From Flavobacterium xanthum (lineage in GTDB: Bacteria > Bacteroidota > Bacteroidia > Flavobacteriales > Flavobacteriaceae), in contig NZ_FRBU01000005.1 in the NCBI RefSeq assembly GCF_900142695.1, positions 62,001 through 126,000 of the forward strand: DNA of 64,000 nt, read 5' to 3'. A program made the translations under genes and the position numbers. Every line of letters starts with the position of its first letter. Position 1 is the stretch's first letter. Under the pieces are notes generated by a model, which had not been told where the DNA came from, searched no databases, and saw only the letters and a program-made list of their open reading frames with translations. Below are positions 27,486-37,131 of this stretch, piece after piece.

Positions 27486-27821
27486 ATGATTTTAAGTTTA
27501 GAAAACAAACATAATAATAATACGCCTAATGATTGTTTTTTTGGTATTGTAGAACAGAAACTATTAGTTTGTACTAACGGACCTAAAATAGGTTTAGACT
27601 TGAATCAAATAACCAACATTAGAATTACAAAAAGTAGAGTTCTGTCAATAAATGCTTTAGTGCTAGTTATTCTTTATTTATGCTGGTATGCAATACAAGT
27701 TTCTTATAAAATAAATTTCCCGTTGCAAAGTCTTTTCGCGGTACTTGTCCTTTTCTGTATTCGATTTTCTCTAACTCTTCGCTGGTATTCCTATAAGTTA
27801 GTACTCAACAAAAGGTTCTGA
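27486..27821 (+). CDS. Small two-helix membrane protein, hypothetical
   Basis: A 111-residue frame with a polar N-terminal part (GIVEQKLLVCTNGPKIGLDL, then NQITNIRITKSRVLS). Two hydrophobic helices follow (about 54-71 LVLVILYLCWYAIQV and 81-95 LFAVLVLFCIRF) and a basic tail. The beta-like N-terminal section with IGLDLNQITNIRITK looks like a small PH-like or bPH-like strand pattern, but I cannot assign it. It sits alone between the regulator genes and the large kinase. Confidence 0.55.
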   Translation: MILSLENKHNNNTPNDCFFGIVEQKLLVCTNGPKIGLDLNQITNIRITKSRVLSINALVLVILYLCWYAIQVSYKINFPLQSLFAVLVLFCIRFSLTLRWYSYKLVLNKRF

Positions 27822-27970
27822 GTTTTTAGCAATAACACTATCTAAAAAGCATATTTTCACGCTTATTCATTGCTTGACCAGTTTGTCAATAACAAATTAA
27901 TTTGTGCTAAAGAGGAAGGTGTGCTTTCTAGCTCGAAATCAAAATTGTATTTGGACTAAAATAGTATTGA

Positions 27971-30900
27971 TTAGCATTCGTTGGTATGATGCAGTGGAAA
28001 TTCTAAGGTTATTTTTGTGCCTTTTCCTAATTTACTTTCGAGTTTCACAATTCCCGAATTTTTTTCAGTAAATGTTTTTACTATATAAAGCCCTAAACCA
28101 GTACCTTGAATCCCATCAGTATTCCTAGCTCTAAAAAAGGTGTTGAAAAGTTTATGCTGATCTATTTTTGGAATCCCGATACCAAAGTCAATAATTTCAA
28201 CACTAACGGTAGTGTCTCTAGTAAAAAGAGAAAGGACGATGTCGCCAAATCCTTCAGAATATTTAAAAGCGTTATTTAAAACATTGAACAGCGCGTATTC
28301 CATTAGATTCCTATCTGCAAGAACAGGAAATAAATTTCCCTGAATGGCTGTTTTTACGGTTCGGCCATCTTTTTGATTGGAGTAACTGGTTTCAATTACA
28401 TCCAAACAAACTTGCTTTAAGTCGAAAGGAATTGGACTAAAATTAGTCTTTCCTGAATCTTCCCTAGAAATAGTCAATACTGTATTCATTAGTTCGACAA
28501 TGCGATCTATTTCATTGGTAATGGTGTATAAATGCTTTTGCAGTCGGTCAGAGTTTTTAAATGTTTGCCCTTCAGTATACATTTCTATTAATTCTGCACT
28601 TGTTCTAATAGTTGTCATCGGGGTTCTAAACTCATGTGATATGGTCGAAACTAAGTTGGTGCGTAACTCGTTTAGTTTTTGTTCCTGAGCCAGTGTTTTC
28701 TTAATAGATTCCTCTGCTTCTTTTTGTACAGTAATTTCTCTTGTTCCTGAATGAAAACTAACCGGGATTCCATTTACTTTAACTAAATTAGCTTTGGTTT
28801 CAAACCATACGTACTGTCCATTTGTGTCTCTATATCTAGTTTGTACGGTCACATCTTCCTTTTTAGTTAATAAAATTGAAATGTTCTCTTGTAGGTTTTC
28901 TACATCATCGGGATGTGTAAATGCTAAAGGTGATTTTCCTATTAAGTATTCAGGACTGTAGCCTAAAAGTTTGTAAACGGAGGGAGAGACATATTGAAAA
29001 GTAGTATCTAAATTATGCAAACAAACTAAATCAAGTGTGTTATCTGCCAAAAGTCGGTACCTGTTTTTAGCTTCATTAAGTTGGATTGCTTTATTTCTGA
29101 AATTTTCCTCTGTTAGTAATTTGTTTTCTGCTTCTATTTTTTTTCTTTCGGTAATATCTATAATCTGTGGAATATAATGCATAATTGCTCCTTCATTATC
29201 CCTTACTACTGATACAGACAAATGAACCCATACTATAGATTTGTTTTTATGGATGTATCTTTTTTCCACATTGAAATTTGGCGCTAAACCTAAAGTCAAT
29301 CTTTTTTTATTGATTACATCTGCTTCTATATCATCTGGATGGGTCATCATTAGGCAAGTTAATTTTTTAAACTCTTCCTTAGAATAGCCTAATATTTCCC
29401 ATGATCTTGCATTTGTTTCGATCCAAAAACCATCGAGATCTATAATCGCCATTCCTACAGCAGAATGTTCAAATGCCCCTTTAAATTTTTCCTCACTTAT
29501 GCGTAATTCTTCACTAACTTTTTTCTTAGTGGTGATATCCGTTTGAGCTCCTATCATACGAATCGCTTTGTTTGATTTGTTTCGGATAATATAGGCCGTA
29601 TCTATTAAATAAGCATAAGAACCATCAGATTTTAAATAGCGAAATTCATCGTACCAAGTTGTTGCTTTACTTTCAAGTGTTTTGTTGACGTTTTTAAGAA
29701 CTCTTTCTAAGTCATCAGGATGAATCAGGTTATTAAATTCGGTTACTTTTAAAAAGTTATTTTTGTTATTTATTTTATGACCAAAAAGCTTCGTGTAGTT
29801 TTCTCCAATTATAAGATTTTCAGATCTTATTTCCCAATCCCAAATTACATCAGATGTTGCTTTAGTGGCATAAGTAAAACGCTCATTGCTAATTTTCAAC
29901 GCTTCTTCGGTGTTTTTTTGGTGGGTAATATTGTTGAAAGAACAAATTACATAAAGCAATTCCTGATTATTGTTAAAAATGGGTATAGCATCAACCAATA
30001 ACCAAACCAAATCTTTTTTGGTTGGTCGATGAACCCCCATTACTATATTGTTGACTGGTTTTAAGGACTGTATGCACTGCGGTACAGGATGTTCTTCCGG
30101 TTTAAAGTTGGTGCCATTTTCGTGAATTACCTGCCAGTAGTCATTAAAAGAGGTCTTTCCTAAAAGTTGGTCTTGCGTAAGTCCAAGCATCTCGCAGGCA
30201 GCTAAATTATTTTCTAAAATTTCCGAGTTGGGTCCTTGAACCAAAATTCCTACGGCGGTATTATTTAAAATATTTTTGATTAATTCTCTACTTTGGATTA
30301 TTTCCGCTTCTATGTTTTTACTTTCTGTGATGTTAACACTAAAACCAATCATCATTTTAAAACTTCCATCATCATTAAAAACGGGAGTAAATTTGCGGTT
30401 ATGATAGGTTTTACCGTCATTTACTGCATGTAAAGTTTCCTCCCAGAAAGAGGTCTCTCTGTTTTGAAGTGTGGCGAGAAACCTTTCTCGACGACTCTTG
30501 GCAATGGAGGAATCTCTATTCAGGTGTGCTGCGTATTCAAAATCATCTTTCCCAATGATAAATTCACGAAGTTCTTTGTTTTTAATAGCAACAGGATTTA
30601 AATATTGGTATTTATGGTGGATATCAAAAACCACAACATCGGTTGGTAAACTATTCAATATAGTTTCGTAGAAATCTTTTTGTTGATTCAGTTTCTGTTC
30701 AGTTTCTATAAATTCTGTGATGTCCGTGCAGTTGCCAATATAAAAAGGTCCTTCATCCTTTTCAAATAATTGTACACAAGAGGAATGCCAAACATAGTGC
30801 CCTTTCTTGTGTAGTAATCTATAGGAAATTTGTTTGCTATTTTTTTTATTAAGAGTTATAGAATTGAAGTAGACAGTACACTTTTCAATGTCATCTGGAT

Positions 30901-31558
30901 GGATAAATTGGGAAAAGTTTGTTCCAATAACTTCAATCAATTCGTGTCCCACAGAAGTTGTCCAATTTTTTGATACGTAAGTGAGCACTCCTTCTAAATT
31001 AATCTGATATAAAATCTCCTTTGAATTTTCTTCAAACATTTGAAATTTTATTCTATTGTGATTCTTGAGCGCTTGCAACTCTTGGTTCTTTATATTTAGC
31101 TGTGCTATAGATTCTATGCTGCTAACGGATTGTTTTATGATTTTTAAATCATTGCAGGACAATTCTCTGGACGTTTTATCTAATATGCAAAGTGTTCCTG
31201 TAAAAAGTTCAGATATGGTTATAGGAAAACCTGCGAAAAACTCAAAAAAGGGAACCGACTCAGTATGGTCAAGTGATTGATATCTGCAATCTTTTTTGAT
31301 GTCAGAAATAAGTAAGACTTCATTGTTTTTTACTAATTCTTCAAAACAAATAATATCGTTTGGATTACTTAAAGTCTCCAAGCCAACCTTAGCTTGAATA
31401 GAATGATTTTCATGCTCACGGAATGTGATAAAAGCAGCTGAAATTATACCTATTTCGGAGAGAAATAATAAATTTTCTTCTAATTTTTTTTGGAAGCTAG
31501 TATTTAACAGCAAATTAGAATTTGCCTTTTTAGTCTTTGATAAAGGTTTTATTACCAT
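27971..31558 (-). CDS. Cytoplasmic sensor histidine kinase, GAF plus six PAS domains
   Basis: A 1195-residue kinase with no transmembrane segment. An N-terminal GAF-like domain (about 20-165) precedes six PAS/PAC units, recognisable by repeated HPDD motifs and VSKNWTTSVGHE-, SWEILGYSKEE- and VYKLLGYSPEY-like segments. The HisKA box is ISHEFRTPMTTI and the HATPase has NAFKYSE, DFGIGIP and GTGLGLYIVK. It has no receiver domain, so it must pass phosphate to a separate regulator. Ligands of the PAS domains are unknown; no haem or flavin-binding (LOV NCRFLQ) motif is visible. ATG at 31558 chosen. Confidence 0.92.
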   Translation of the reverse strand: MVIKPLSKTKKANSNLLLNTSFQKKLEENLLFLSEIGIISAAFITFREHENHSIQAKVGLETLSNPNDIICFEELVKNNEVLLISDIKKDCRYQSLDHTESVPFFEFFAGFPITISELFTGTLCILDKTSRELSCNDLKIIKQSVSSIESIAQLNIKNQELQALKNHNRIKFQMFEENSKEILYQINLEGVLTYVSKNWTTSVGHELIEVIGTNFSQFIHPDDIEKCTVYFNSITLNKKNSKQISYRLLHKKGHYVWHSSCVQLFEKDEGPFYIGNCTDITEFIETEQKLNQQKDFYETILNSLPTDVVVFDIHHKYQYLNPVAIKNKELREFIIGKDDFEYAAHLNRDSSIAKSRRERFLATLQNRETSFWEETLHAVNDGKTYHNRKFTPVFNDDGSFKMMIGFSVNITESKNIEAEIIQSRELIKNILNNTAVGILVQGPNSEILENNLAACEMLGLTQDQLLGKTSFNDYWQVIHENGTNFKPEEHPVPQCIQSLKPVNNIVMGVHRPTKKDLVWLLVDAIPIFNNNQELLYVICSFNNITHQKNTEEALKISNERFTYATKATSDVIWDWEIRSENLIIGENYTKLFGHKINNKNNFLKVTEFNNLIHPDDLERVLKNVNKTLESKATTWYDEFRYLKSDGSYAYLIDTAYIIRNKSNKAIRMIGAQTDITTKKKVSEELRISEEKFKGAFEHSAVGMAIIDLDGFWIETNARSWEILGYSKEEFKKLTCLMMTHPDDIEADVINKKRLTLGLAPNFNVEKRYIHKNKSIVWVHLSVSVVRDNEGAIMHYIPQIIDITERKKIEAENKLLTEENFRNKAIQLNEAKNRYRLLADNTLDLVCLHNLDTTFQYVSPSVYKLLGYSPEYLIGKSPLAFTHPDDVENLQENISILLTKKEDVTVQTRYRDTNGQYVWFETKANLVKVNGIPVSFHSGTREITVQKEAEESIKKTLAQEQKLNELRTNLVSTISHEFRTPMTTIRTSAELIEMYTEGQTFKNSDRLQKHLYTITNEIDRIVELMNTVLTISREDSGKTNFSPIPFDLKQVCLDVIETSYSNQKDGRTVKTAIQGNLFPVLADRNLMEYALFNVLNNAFKYSEGFGDIVLSLFTRDTTVSVEIIDFGIGIPKIDQHKLFNTFFRARNTDGIQGTGLGLYIVKTFTEKNSGIVKLESKLGKGTKITLEFPLHHTNEC

Positions 31559-31784
31559 AAAAAGGATTACTTATGAGGTATTAAATTAAACTACTGGTTT
31601 GGAAATCATTTGCAAATGAACGCATATTTAATTATAAATGAACCGTGATTAAAAAGGAAATTTAGATTCTTGTGGAAATCAATCTTAAAAGTAAGTTTTT
31701 TAGCCTTAAATAATATTTAGAATTCAGGTTTAGTGCATTTTAGTTTCTTGAAACTATTGCGAAAGTAGGAAAGTGCAAGGATGT

Positions 31785-31814
31785 TTGATTTTATTCATTG
31801 TACGTATAATTTTG
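31785..31814 (+). promoter_or_regulatory. Promoter of dnaG
   Basis: TTG (31785-31787), a 19-base spacer, TAATTTTG (31807-31814): a full match to the Bacteroidota consensus. The leader to the TTG start at 31857 would be about 35-40 bases. A second -7-like TAACTTTG lies at 31830-31837. Confidence 0.65.
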
Positions 31815-31856
31815 TCGCGCTAAACTTTGTAACTTTGGATTTCCAAAATAAAAATA

Positions 31857-33833
31857 TTGATTTCAAAAGCTACTATAGATACTGTTTTCGAAACTGCTCG
31901 AGTTGAGGAGGTTATTGGTGATTTCGTAAATTTAAAACGAGCCGGATCTAACTTCAAGGGGTTGAGTCCTTTCTCTGAAGAGCGCTCTCCATCGTTTATG
32001 GTTTCACCCGCCAAAGGAATTTGGAAGGATTTCAGCTCAGGAAAAGGAGGTAACTCTGTGGCTTTTTTGATGGAACACGAAAAGTTTACTTATCCGGAAG
32101 CGATTCGCTATTTAGCCAAAAAGTACAATATTGAAATTGAAGAAACGGAGCAAACGGATGAAGAGAAAGCCAATACTGATGTCCGAGAAAGCATGTATTT
32201 GGTCTCGGAATTTGCAAAAACCTACTTTCATAATACGCTTTTAAACTCCGAAGAAGGAAAGGCGATTGGGTATTCCTACTTTAAAGAACGAGGGTTTACC
32301 AATGAAACAATAAAGAAATTTAGTCTAGGTTATTCACCCGAAGCCTGGGATGCATTTACAAAAGAAGCGCTTGGTAAAGGCTATCAATTAGACTTTCTGG
32401 AAAGCACAGGGTTGACAATCCCTAGAGAAGACAGACCGTTTGATCGTTTCAAAGGACGCGTGATGTTTCCTATCCAAAGTATGTCAGGAAGAGTGCTGGG
32501 TTTTGGAGGACGGATTCTTACCAATGATAAAAAAGCAGCAAAATATTTAAATTCGCCTGAAAGTGATATTTACCACAAAAGTAAAGTGCTTTATGGGATT
32601 TATCAAGCCAAACAATCTATCGCTAAACTGAATAATTGTTATTTAGTAGAAGGATATACAGATGTAATTCAGTTCAATCAAGCGGGAATTGAGAATGTCG
32701 TTGCTTCTTCTGGTACAGCATTAACACCCGACCAAATCCGATTAGTAAACCGATTAACAAAAAATATCACCGTGCTTTTTGATGGCGATGCAGCAGGATT
32801 ACGTGCTTCTATCCGTGGAATAGATTTGATTTTAGAAGAGGGCATGAATGTGAAAGTGTGTACTTTTCCAGACGGAGAGGATCCAGATAGTTTTGCCAAG
32901 AAAACATCCTATGAGGACTTAATTTTTTATTTAGAGAATAACGCTAAAGATTTTATCCAGTTCAAAGCATCCCTTTTGATGAATGAAGCTAAAAATGACC
33001 CTATCAAAAAAGCTGATTTGATTCGGGATATGGTGGTGAGTATTTCGAAAATTCCAGATAGAATCCAGAGAGAAATTTACATTCAAGAGTGTTCTAGGAT
33101 AATGGATATTTCAGAACAAGTTTTGCAAAGTACTTTAGCGCAATTAGTCCAAAAAGAGGTTAATGAAGTGGACAAAAAGCAAAAACAAGTTCAAAAGGCG
33201 TTTGACTTTGTGAAAAATGAAAGTACAAATCCAGCGGATAAAGTGGATTCTCTTTATCTATTTGAACGGGAGATTATCAAAGTTCTTTTGTTATACGGAA
33301 ACAAGACAGAGAATTTTGAAGAAGTATTGATGAAGGCCAATGAAGAAGGAGAAATCATAGAAGTTTCTGAGATGAAAGAATTAAAGATTTTTCAAAAAAT
33401 ATATTTAAGTTTACAAGAAGATGAAGTAGAGTTTACAAGTCCAATATTCAAGGAAATTTATGGTGATTTAATTAATTATTACCTTCAAAACGAAGATTCT
33501 GGTGTGGAAAAATATATAAGTCATTTGCAGGCGGGTGTTCCTCAAGAGGTAACAAGTATTATGATGGAAGATGAAAAATACGTATTGCACGACTGGATTG
33601 GCCAGAATATATTTCCAAAAACCAAAGAAGAAACACTAAATCAGAGTATTTCGGACACGTTGTTTACTCTCAGATGGTTCTTACTCAGTGAGATTATCGA
33701 AGATTTAAAAAATGCGGTGTCAAATGAACCAGATTCTGATAATATGGAATCCTTAACCATGGTAATGAATTATATCGAACTTAGAGGAAAATTTTCAAGG
33801 AAATTAGGAAGAGTCGTAGTGCGCTACCATTGA
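31857..33833 (+). CDS. dnaG: DNA primase (TTG start, zinc ligands absent)
   Basis: Synthesises RNA primers at the replication fork. The 658-residue protein has the CHC2-type N-terminal domain (about 5-100), the primase core with TOPRIM motifs (VEGYTDV, DGDAAG, EDPDSF) and a C-terminal DnaB-interacting region. In the N-terminal domain the four zinc ligands of E. coli primase are replaced: GLSPFSEERSPSF has Ser37 and Ser40 where Cys and His stand, and KDFSSGKGG has Asp58 and Ser61 for two Cys. The fold context is kept. Start: TTG 31857, since an in-frame stop lies at 31830 and no ATG or GTG is in between. Confidence 0.95.
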   Translation: MISKATIDTVFETARVEEVIGDFVNLKRAGSNFKGLSPFSEERSPSFMVSPAKGIWKDFSSGKGGNSVAFLMEHEKFTYPEAIRYLAKKYNIEIEETEQTDEEKANTDVRESMYLVSEFAKTYFHNTLLNSEEGKAIGYSYFKERGFTNETIKKFSLGYSPEAWDAFTKEALGKGYQLDFLESTGLTIPREDRPFDRFKGRVMFPIQSMSGRVLGFGGRILTNDKKAAKYLNSPESDIYHKSKVLYGIYQAKQSIAKLNNCYLVEGYTDVIQFNQAGIENVVASSGTALTPDQIRLVNRLTKNITVLFDGDAAGLRASIRGIDLILEEGMNVKVCTFPDGEDPDSFAKKTSYEDLIFYLENNAKDFIQFKASLLMNEAKNDPIKKADLIRDMVVSISKIPDRIQREIYIQECSRIMDISEQVLQSTLAQLVQKEVNEVDKKQKQVQKAFDFVKNESTNPADKVDSLYLFEREIIKVLLLYGNKTENFEEVLMKANEEGEIIEVSEMKELKIFQKIYLSLQEDEVEFTSPIFKEIYGDLINYYLQNEDSGVEKYISHLQAGVPQEVTSIMMEDEKYVLHDWIGQNIFPKTKEETLNQSISDTLFTLRWFLLSEIIEDLKNAVSNEPDSDNMESLTMVMNYIELRGKFSRKLGRVVVRYH

Positions 33834-33874
33834 AAAACACAAAATTTCAAGTTTTCATCAAGTGGCAAGAATAA

Positions 33875-33921
33875 AAAAGCGCTGTGACATCAGAATCAAA
33901 TTCGGATGTTACAGCGCTTTT
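33875..33921. terminator. Strong bidirectional terminator between dnaG and response regulator
   Basis: AAAAGCGCTGTGACATC pairs with GATGTTACAGCGCTTTT (one G-T pair) around a loop of about 13 bases, with A and T runs on the outside. Both flanking genes converge on it. Confidence 0.85.
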
Positions 33922-33980
33922 CGTAATTCGTAATCTTTTTTTAGTTAAAAAAAAACAGGAAGAGTATCCTTTAGCTAGTG

Positions 33981-34610
33981 CTAAACAATCTCTAGTTTTT
34001 TTGCTTTTTCTACTAAGTCTACTAAATTGGTAACGTTTAGTTTTGTAAGCAATCGCAATTTGTACGTACTGATCGTTTTTTCGTTGAGTCCTAAAATTTC
34101 AGCAATTTCATGATTCTTTTTTCCTCCACTTAAATAACGCAATACTTCCACTTCTCGATTGGACAGCTTACGATACAAACGCTCACTCTTGCTTTGTTTA
34201 GCAATCAACGCTAAGTTTTTCTTCACGGTTTCGTTCATTATGATCTTACCTTGATAGACTTTAATGATAGAAATACCTAAAGTCTCTAACTTTTCTGATT
34301 TATGTACAAAGCCAGATACTCCAGCTTTTATGGCATTTGGCGCATAAATTTGTTCAGAAAGACCACTGAAGATAATAATTTTTGTTTTTGGAAAATTTTT
34401 CAAGACCGCTTTAACCTCAAAAATACTGGAAAGACCTTCCAGCTCCAAATCTAATACTAATACATCAATGTCTTTTGTTTGAAGGATATCCCTCACCATC
34501 AGGAAATTGCCCACGTTGGCAACTATTGAGATGTCTGCATTATCTTTAAAGTAAGATTTTACTCCAAAATGCACAACAGGGAAATTATCGGCTATACATA
34601 CTTTAATCAT
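33981..34610 (-). CDS. NarL/LuxR-type response regulator
   Basis: A 209-residue regulator. The receiver (about 1-120) has Asp8, phosphoacceptor Asp54 in LVLDLELEG, Ser in IFSGL and Lys in VHKSE. The C-terminal LuxR helix-turn-helix (about 145-205) is LSNREVEVLRYLSGG, HEIAEILGLNEKTISTYKLR, the typical GerE pattern. An orphan: no kinase is adjacent, though the GAF/PAS kinase lies 2.4 kb away beyond dnaG. Targets unknown. Confidence 0.92.
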   Translation of the reverse strand: MIKVCIADNFPVVHFGVKSYFKDNADISIVANVGNFLMVRDILQTKDIDVLVLDLELEGLSSIFEVKAVLKNFPKTKIIIFSGLSEQIYAPNAIKAGVSGFVHKSEKLETLGISIIKVYQGKIIMNETVKKNLALIAKQSKSERLYRKLSNREVEVLRYLSGGKKNHEIAEILGLNEKTISTYKLRLLTKLNVTNLVDLVEKAKKLEIV

Positions 34611-34710
34611 AATTTTTAATTTTTAGAATTGTTTTTAATTGTAATTGGAGCTGTAAAATTAATAAATAAATTCTGTAATTAATTGTAAATCAATATAAAA
34701 TATGATTTCT

Positions 34711-35511
34711 TTACTCTTTTATCACAAAACAAACCGGAATTGGTGTCATTTTATGTTGATTAATGGTGTTTAATCGTTTGTAAATTTCGAAAACAATTTT
34801 TTCTCTTCCTGAAAAGTCATCCTTATTTTTTCTAGCTTCATCCTGCGTCATTGCCCATTCTAGCTCATCATAACTAGCTCCTAATTGATCTTCATCTGTC
34901 CTGTCATCACCAAATAGGCCATCTGTTGGGGAGGCTTCTAATATGGATTCTGGTATTTTTAAAAAACGGCCTAATAAATAGACCTCGGATTTCATTAAAT
35001 CGGCAATTGGACTCAAATCCACTCCGCCATCTCCATATTTTGTATAGAAACCAACTCCAAAATCTTCTACTTTATTACCGGTTCCGGCAACCAACAAGCC
35101 ATGAATTCCAGCAAAGTAATATAAAGTGGTCATTCGTAATCGTGCGCGAGTATTGGCTAGTGCTAAGGATACTTTGGCTTCATTTGAATCGCCAGGAACT
35201 GCTGATTGGAAGGTGTCAAAAACACGGGTTAGGTCCGCTTCAATACTAGTAACATTAGGGAATCGTTGCTTTAACTGTTCAATATGTTCTCGTCCTCTAG
35301 TGACATGACTTACTGCTTGATGGATTGGCATTTCTACGCATAAAACCTGCAATCCTGTTTGAGCGCACAAGGTTGAGGTAACGGCTGAATCTACTCCACC
35401 TGATATGCCTATAACAAATCCATTTACCTTTGCATTCTCAGCATAACTTTTCAGCCAGTTTACAATTTGGATATTCACTTTTTCAACTTGAATTGTACTT
35501 TTTTTAGTCAT
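34711..35511 (-). CDS. nadE: Ammonia-dependent NAD+ synthetase
   Basis: Converts nicotinic acid adenine dinucleotide to NAD+ with ATP and ammonia, the last step of NAD synthesis. The 266-residue length means there is no glutaminase domain. The P-loop is GISGGVDSAV (Ser37 to Ser42), and VAGTGNKVEDFGVGFYTKYGDGG and SPTDGLFGDDRTDEDQLG match the family core. It diverges from gldB with 100 bases between the starts. Nothing unusual was seen. Confidence 0.95.
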   Translation of the reverse strand: MTKKSTIQVEKVNIQIVNWLKSYAENAKVNGFVIGISGGVDSAVTSTLCAQTGLQVLCVEMPIHQAVSHVTRGREHIEQLKQRFPNVTSIEADLTRVFDTFQSAVPGDSNEAKVSLALANTRARLRMTTLYYFAGIHGLLVAGTGNKVEDFGVGFYTKYGDGGVDLSPIADLMKSEVYLLGRFLKIPESILEASPTDGLFGDDRTDEDQLGASYDELEWAMTQDEARKNKDDFSGREKIVFEIYKRLNTINQHKMTPIPVCFVIKE

Positions 35512-35540
35512 AATAGTTTACGTTTTAAAAAGCAGGAATG

Positions 35541-35548
35541 TATATTTG
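35541..35548 (+). promoter_or_regulatory. -7 element upstream of gldB
   Basis: TATATTTG, 63 bases before the gldB ATG; TTA rather than TTG lies 20 bases upstream. It fits a Bacteroidota promoter with a weak -33 element driving gldB-gldC. Confidence 0.5.
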
Positions 35549-35611
35549 CAAAATAGTTGTCTTGTGCTTTCGTTTCCCAGGATGCTTTGGGAACAAATTT
35601 AATTAATATAT

Positions 35612-36568
35612 ATGAAAAAATATCTGTTTCTTGTAGTCTTTTGCCTCTTCGTTTTGTCTTGTGACAAGAAAAGTAAAGTTGAAAGTGCTGTAACAGCCAT
35701 TCCTATGGAAGTGAAGGTAGTACGTTTTGATAAAATATTTTTTGAAACACCGCCACAGAATTTAGAAAAAGTAAAAAAAGAATTTCCTTTTTTCTTTCCT
35801 TTAGGAAATGACAACAGTGTTTGGTTAAATAAAATGCAAGATCCTATTTGGAGAGAATTGTATACCGAAGTTCAAAAAAAATATGCTGATTTTGAACCCG
35901 TGAAAGAAGAATTAGAAACGCTTTTTAAGCATATTAAATACTATTTTCCACAAACCAAAACGCCCAAAGTAATTACAATAATCTCTGAAATGGATTATAA
36001 AAATAAAGCTATCTATGCGGACAGTCTGGTCATTGTATCCCTTGAATTGTATTTAGGGAAGGATCACAAGTTTTATCAGTTTCCAAATTATTTAAAACAA
36101 AATTTTGAGCAAAGGCAGATTGCGCCAGATGTAGTTTCAAGTTTTGCTGGCCGTAAAATTGCGCCAATACTAGAGAAGGATTTATTAAGTCAAATGATTT
36201 ATCATGGAAAGCAATTGTATTTAAAGGATTTATTATTGCCTACTTATTCAGATGCCGAAAAAATGGGATATACTCCTGAACAAATAGTTTGGTGTCAGGA
36301 AAATGAAAGTTACATGTGGCGTTATTTTATTGAAAAAGAAATGCTTTACAGCAGTGATCAAAAATTAGTCCCTAGATTTATAAATCCGGCGCCATTTTCT
36401 AAATTTTATTTAGAAATTGATAATGATTCACCAGGACAAGTTGGAGCATGGTTAGGTTGGCAGATTGTGCGATCTTATGCAAAAAATAATGAACTGCCTA
36501 TTGCGGATTTGTTGAAAACAAATGCGAAAGAAATTTTTATTAAATCAAAATACAAACCCAAGAAATAA
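35612..36568 (+). CDS. gldB: Gliding motility lipoprotein GldB
   Basis: Required for gliding motility, and in part for type IX secretion, in Flavobacterium. The 318-residue lipoprotein has MKKYLFLVVFCLFVLSC with lipobox Cys17. It is followed by VVRFDKIFFETPPQNLEKVKK and an alpha-helical domain that ends SPGQVGAWLGWQIVRSY, a pattern I know from GldB proteins. Its stop overlaps the gldC start by one base (TAATG), so the two are coupled. Exact biochemical role is not established. Confidence 0.92.
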   Translation: MKKYLFLVVFCLFVLSCDKKSKVESAVTAIPMEVKVVRFDKIFFETPPQNLEKVKKEFPFFFPLGNDNSVWLNKMQDPIWRELYTEVQKKYADFEPVKEELETLFKHIKYYFPQTKTPKVITIISEMDYKNKAIYADSLVIVSLELYLGKDHKFYQFPNYLKQNFEQRQIAPDVVSSFAGRKIAPILEKDLLSQMIYHGKQLYLKDLLLPTYSDAEKMGYTPEQIVWCQENESYMWRYFIEKEMLYSSDQKLVPRFINPAPFSKFYLEIDNDSPGQVGAWLGWQIVRSYAKNNELPIADLLKTNAKEIFIKSKYKPKK

Positions 36569-36903
36569 TGTCAAATAAAAATACATCAGAAATTAAGTTT
36601 CTAGTCGAATTAGACGAAAACCGTGTTCCAGAAAAATTAATGTGGTCTGCAAAAGATGGAGGAGTCGAGTTAGAGGAGGCAAAAGCAATTATGTTGTCCG
36701 TTTGGGATAGCAAAGCAAAAGAAAGTATGCGGATTGATTTATGGACCAAAGACATGCCAGTCGATGAAATGAAAATTTTCTTTCATCAGACTTTAGTAGC
36801 GATGTCTGAAACATTTAAACGAGCCACAGATGATGAAAAGATGGCAGATACAATGAAAGATTTCTGTGATTATTTTGCTGAGAAATTGGACCTAAAAAAG
36901 TAG
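36568..36903 (+). CDS. gldC: Gliding motility protein GldC
   Basis: A small soluble protein, 111 residues, with no signal peptide, encoded directly after gldB with a TAATG overlap. It starts MSNKNTSEIKFLVELDENRVP and carries GGVELEEAKAIMLSVWDS and a C-terminal acidic-helical part, as in GldC. It is reported to improve motility without being strictly essential. A bidirectional terminator follows at 37072-37107. Confidence 0.92.
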   Translation: MSNKNTSEIKFLVELDENRVPEKLMWSAKDGGVELEEAKAIMLSVWDSKAKESMRIDLWTKDMPVDEMKIFFHQTLVAMSETFKRATDDEKMADTMKDFCDYFAEKLDLKK

Positions 36904-37071
36904 TAAGGTAGTACGCTTCGGTGATATTATTTAGAAGAAAAATTCGACCTCGGTCAGGAATTAGCTGGTTTTGTATGCCTCTAAATTTTTCGCTACGGTC
37001 AAAAAATAGTCGGAAAAGATGGCAAAATACGGAATCGAATTTTAGTAATGGAGTTGAAGTTCTACTAAAGC

Positions 37072-37107
37072 AAAATCCCAAAACTAAATTAGGTTTTGGG
37101 ATTTTTT
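37072..37107. terminator. Bidirectional terminator between gldC and engB
   Basis: AAAATCCCAAAAC pairs with GTTTTGGGATTTT-like bases across a short loop (TAAATTAG), with a T run on the plus strand. The genes on either side converge. Confidence 0.8.
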
Positions 37108-37131
37108 TATTTTATAAAAACTAGCGTGTTT

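Noticed and set aside
36921-37124. 67-codon plus-strand frame after gldC
   Set aside because: It runs through the bidirectional terminator hairpin (37072-37107) and has no conserved-looking sequence.
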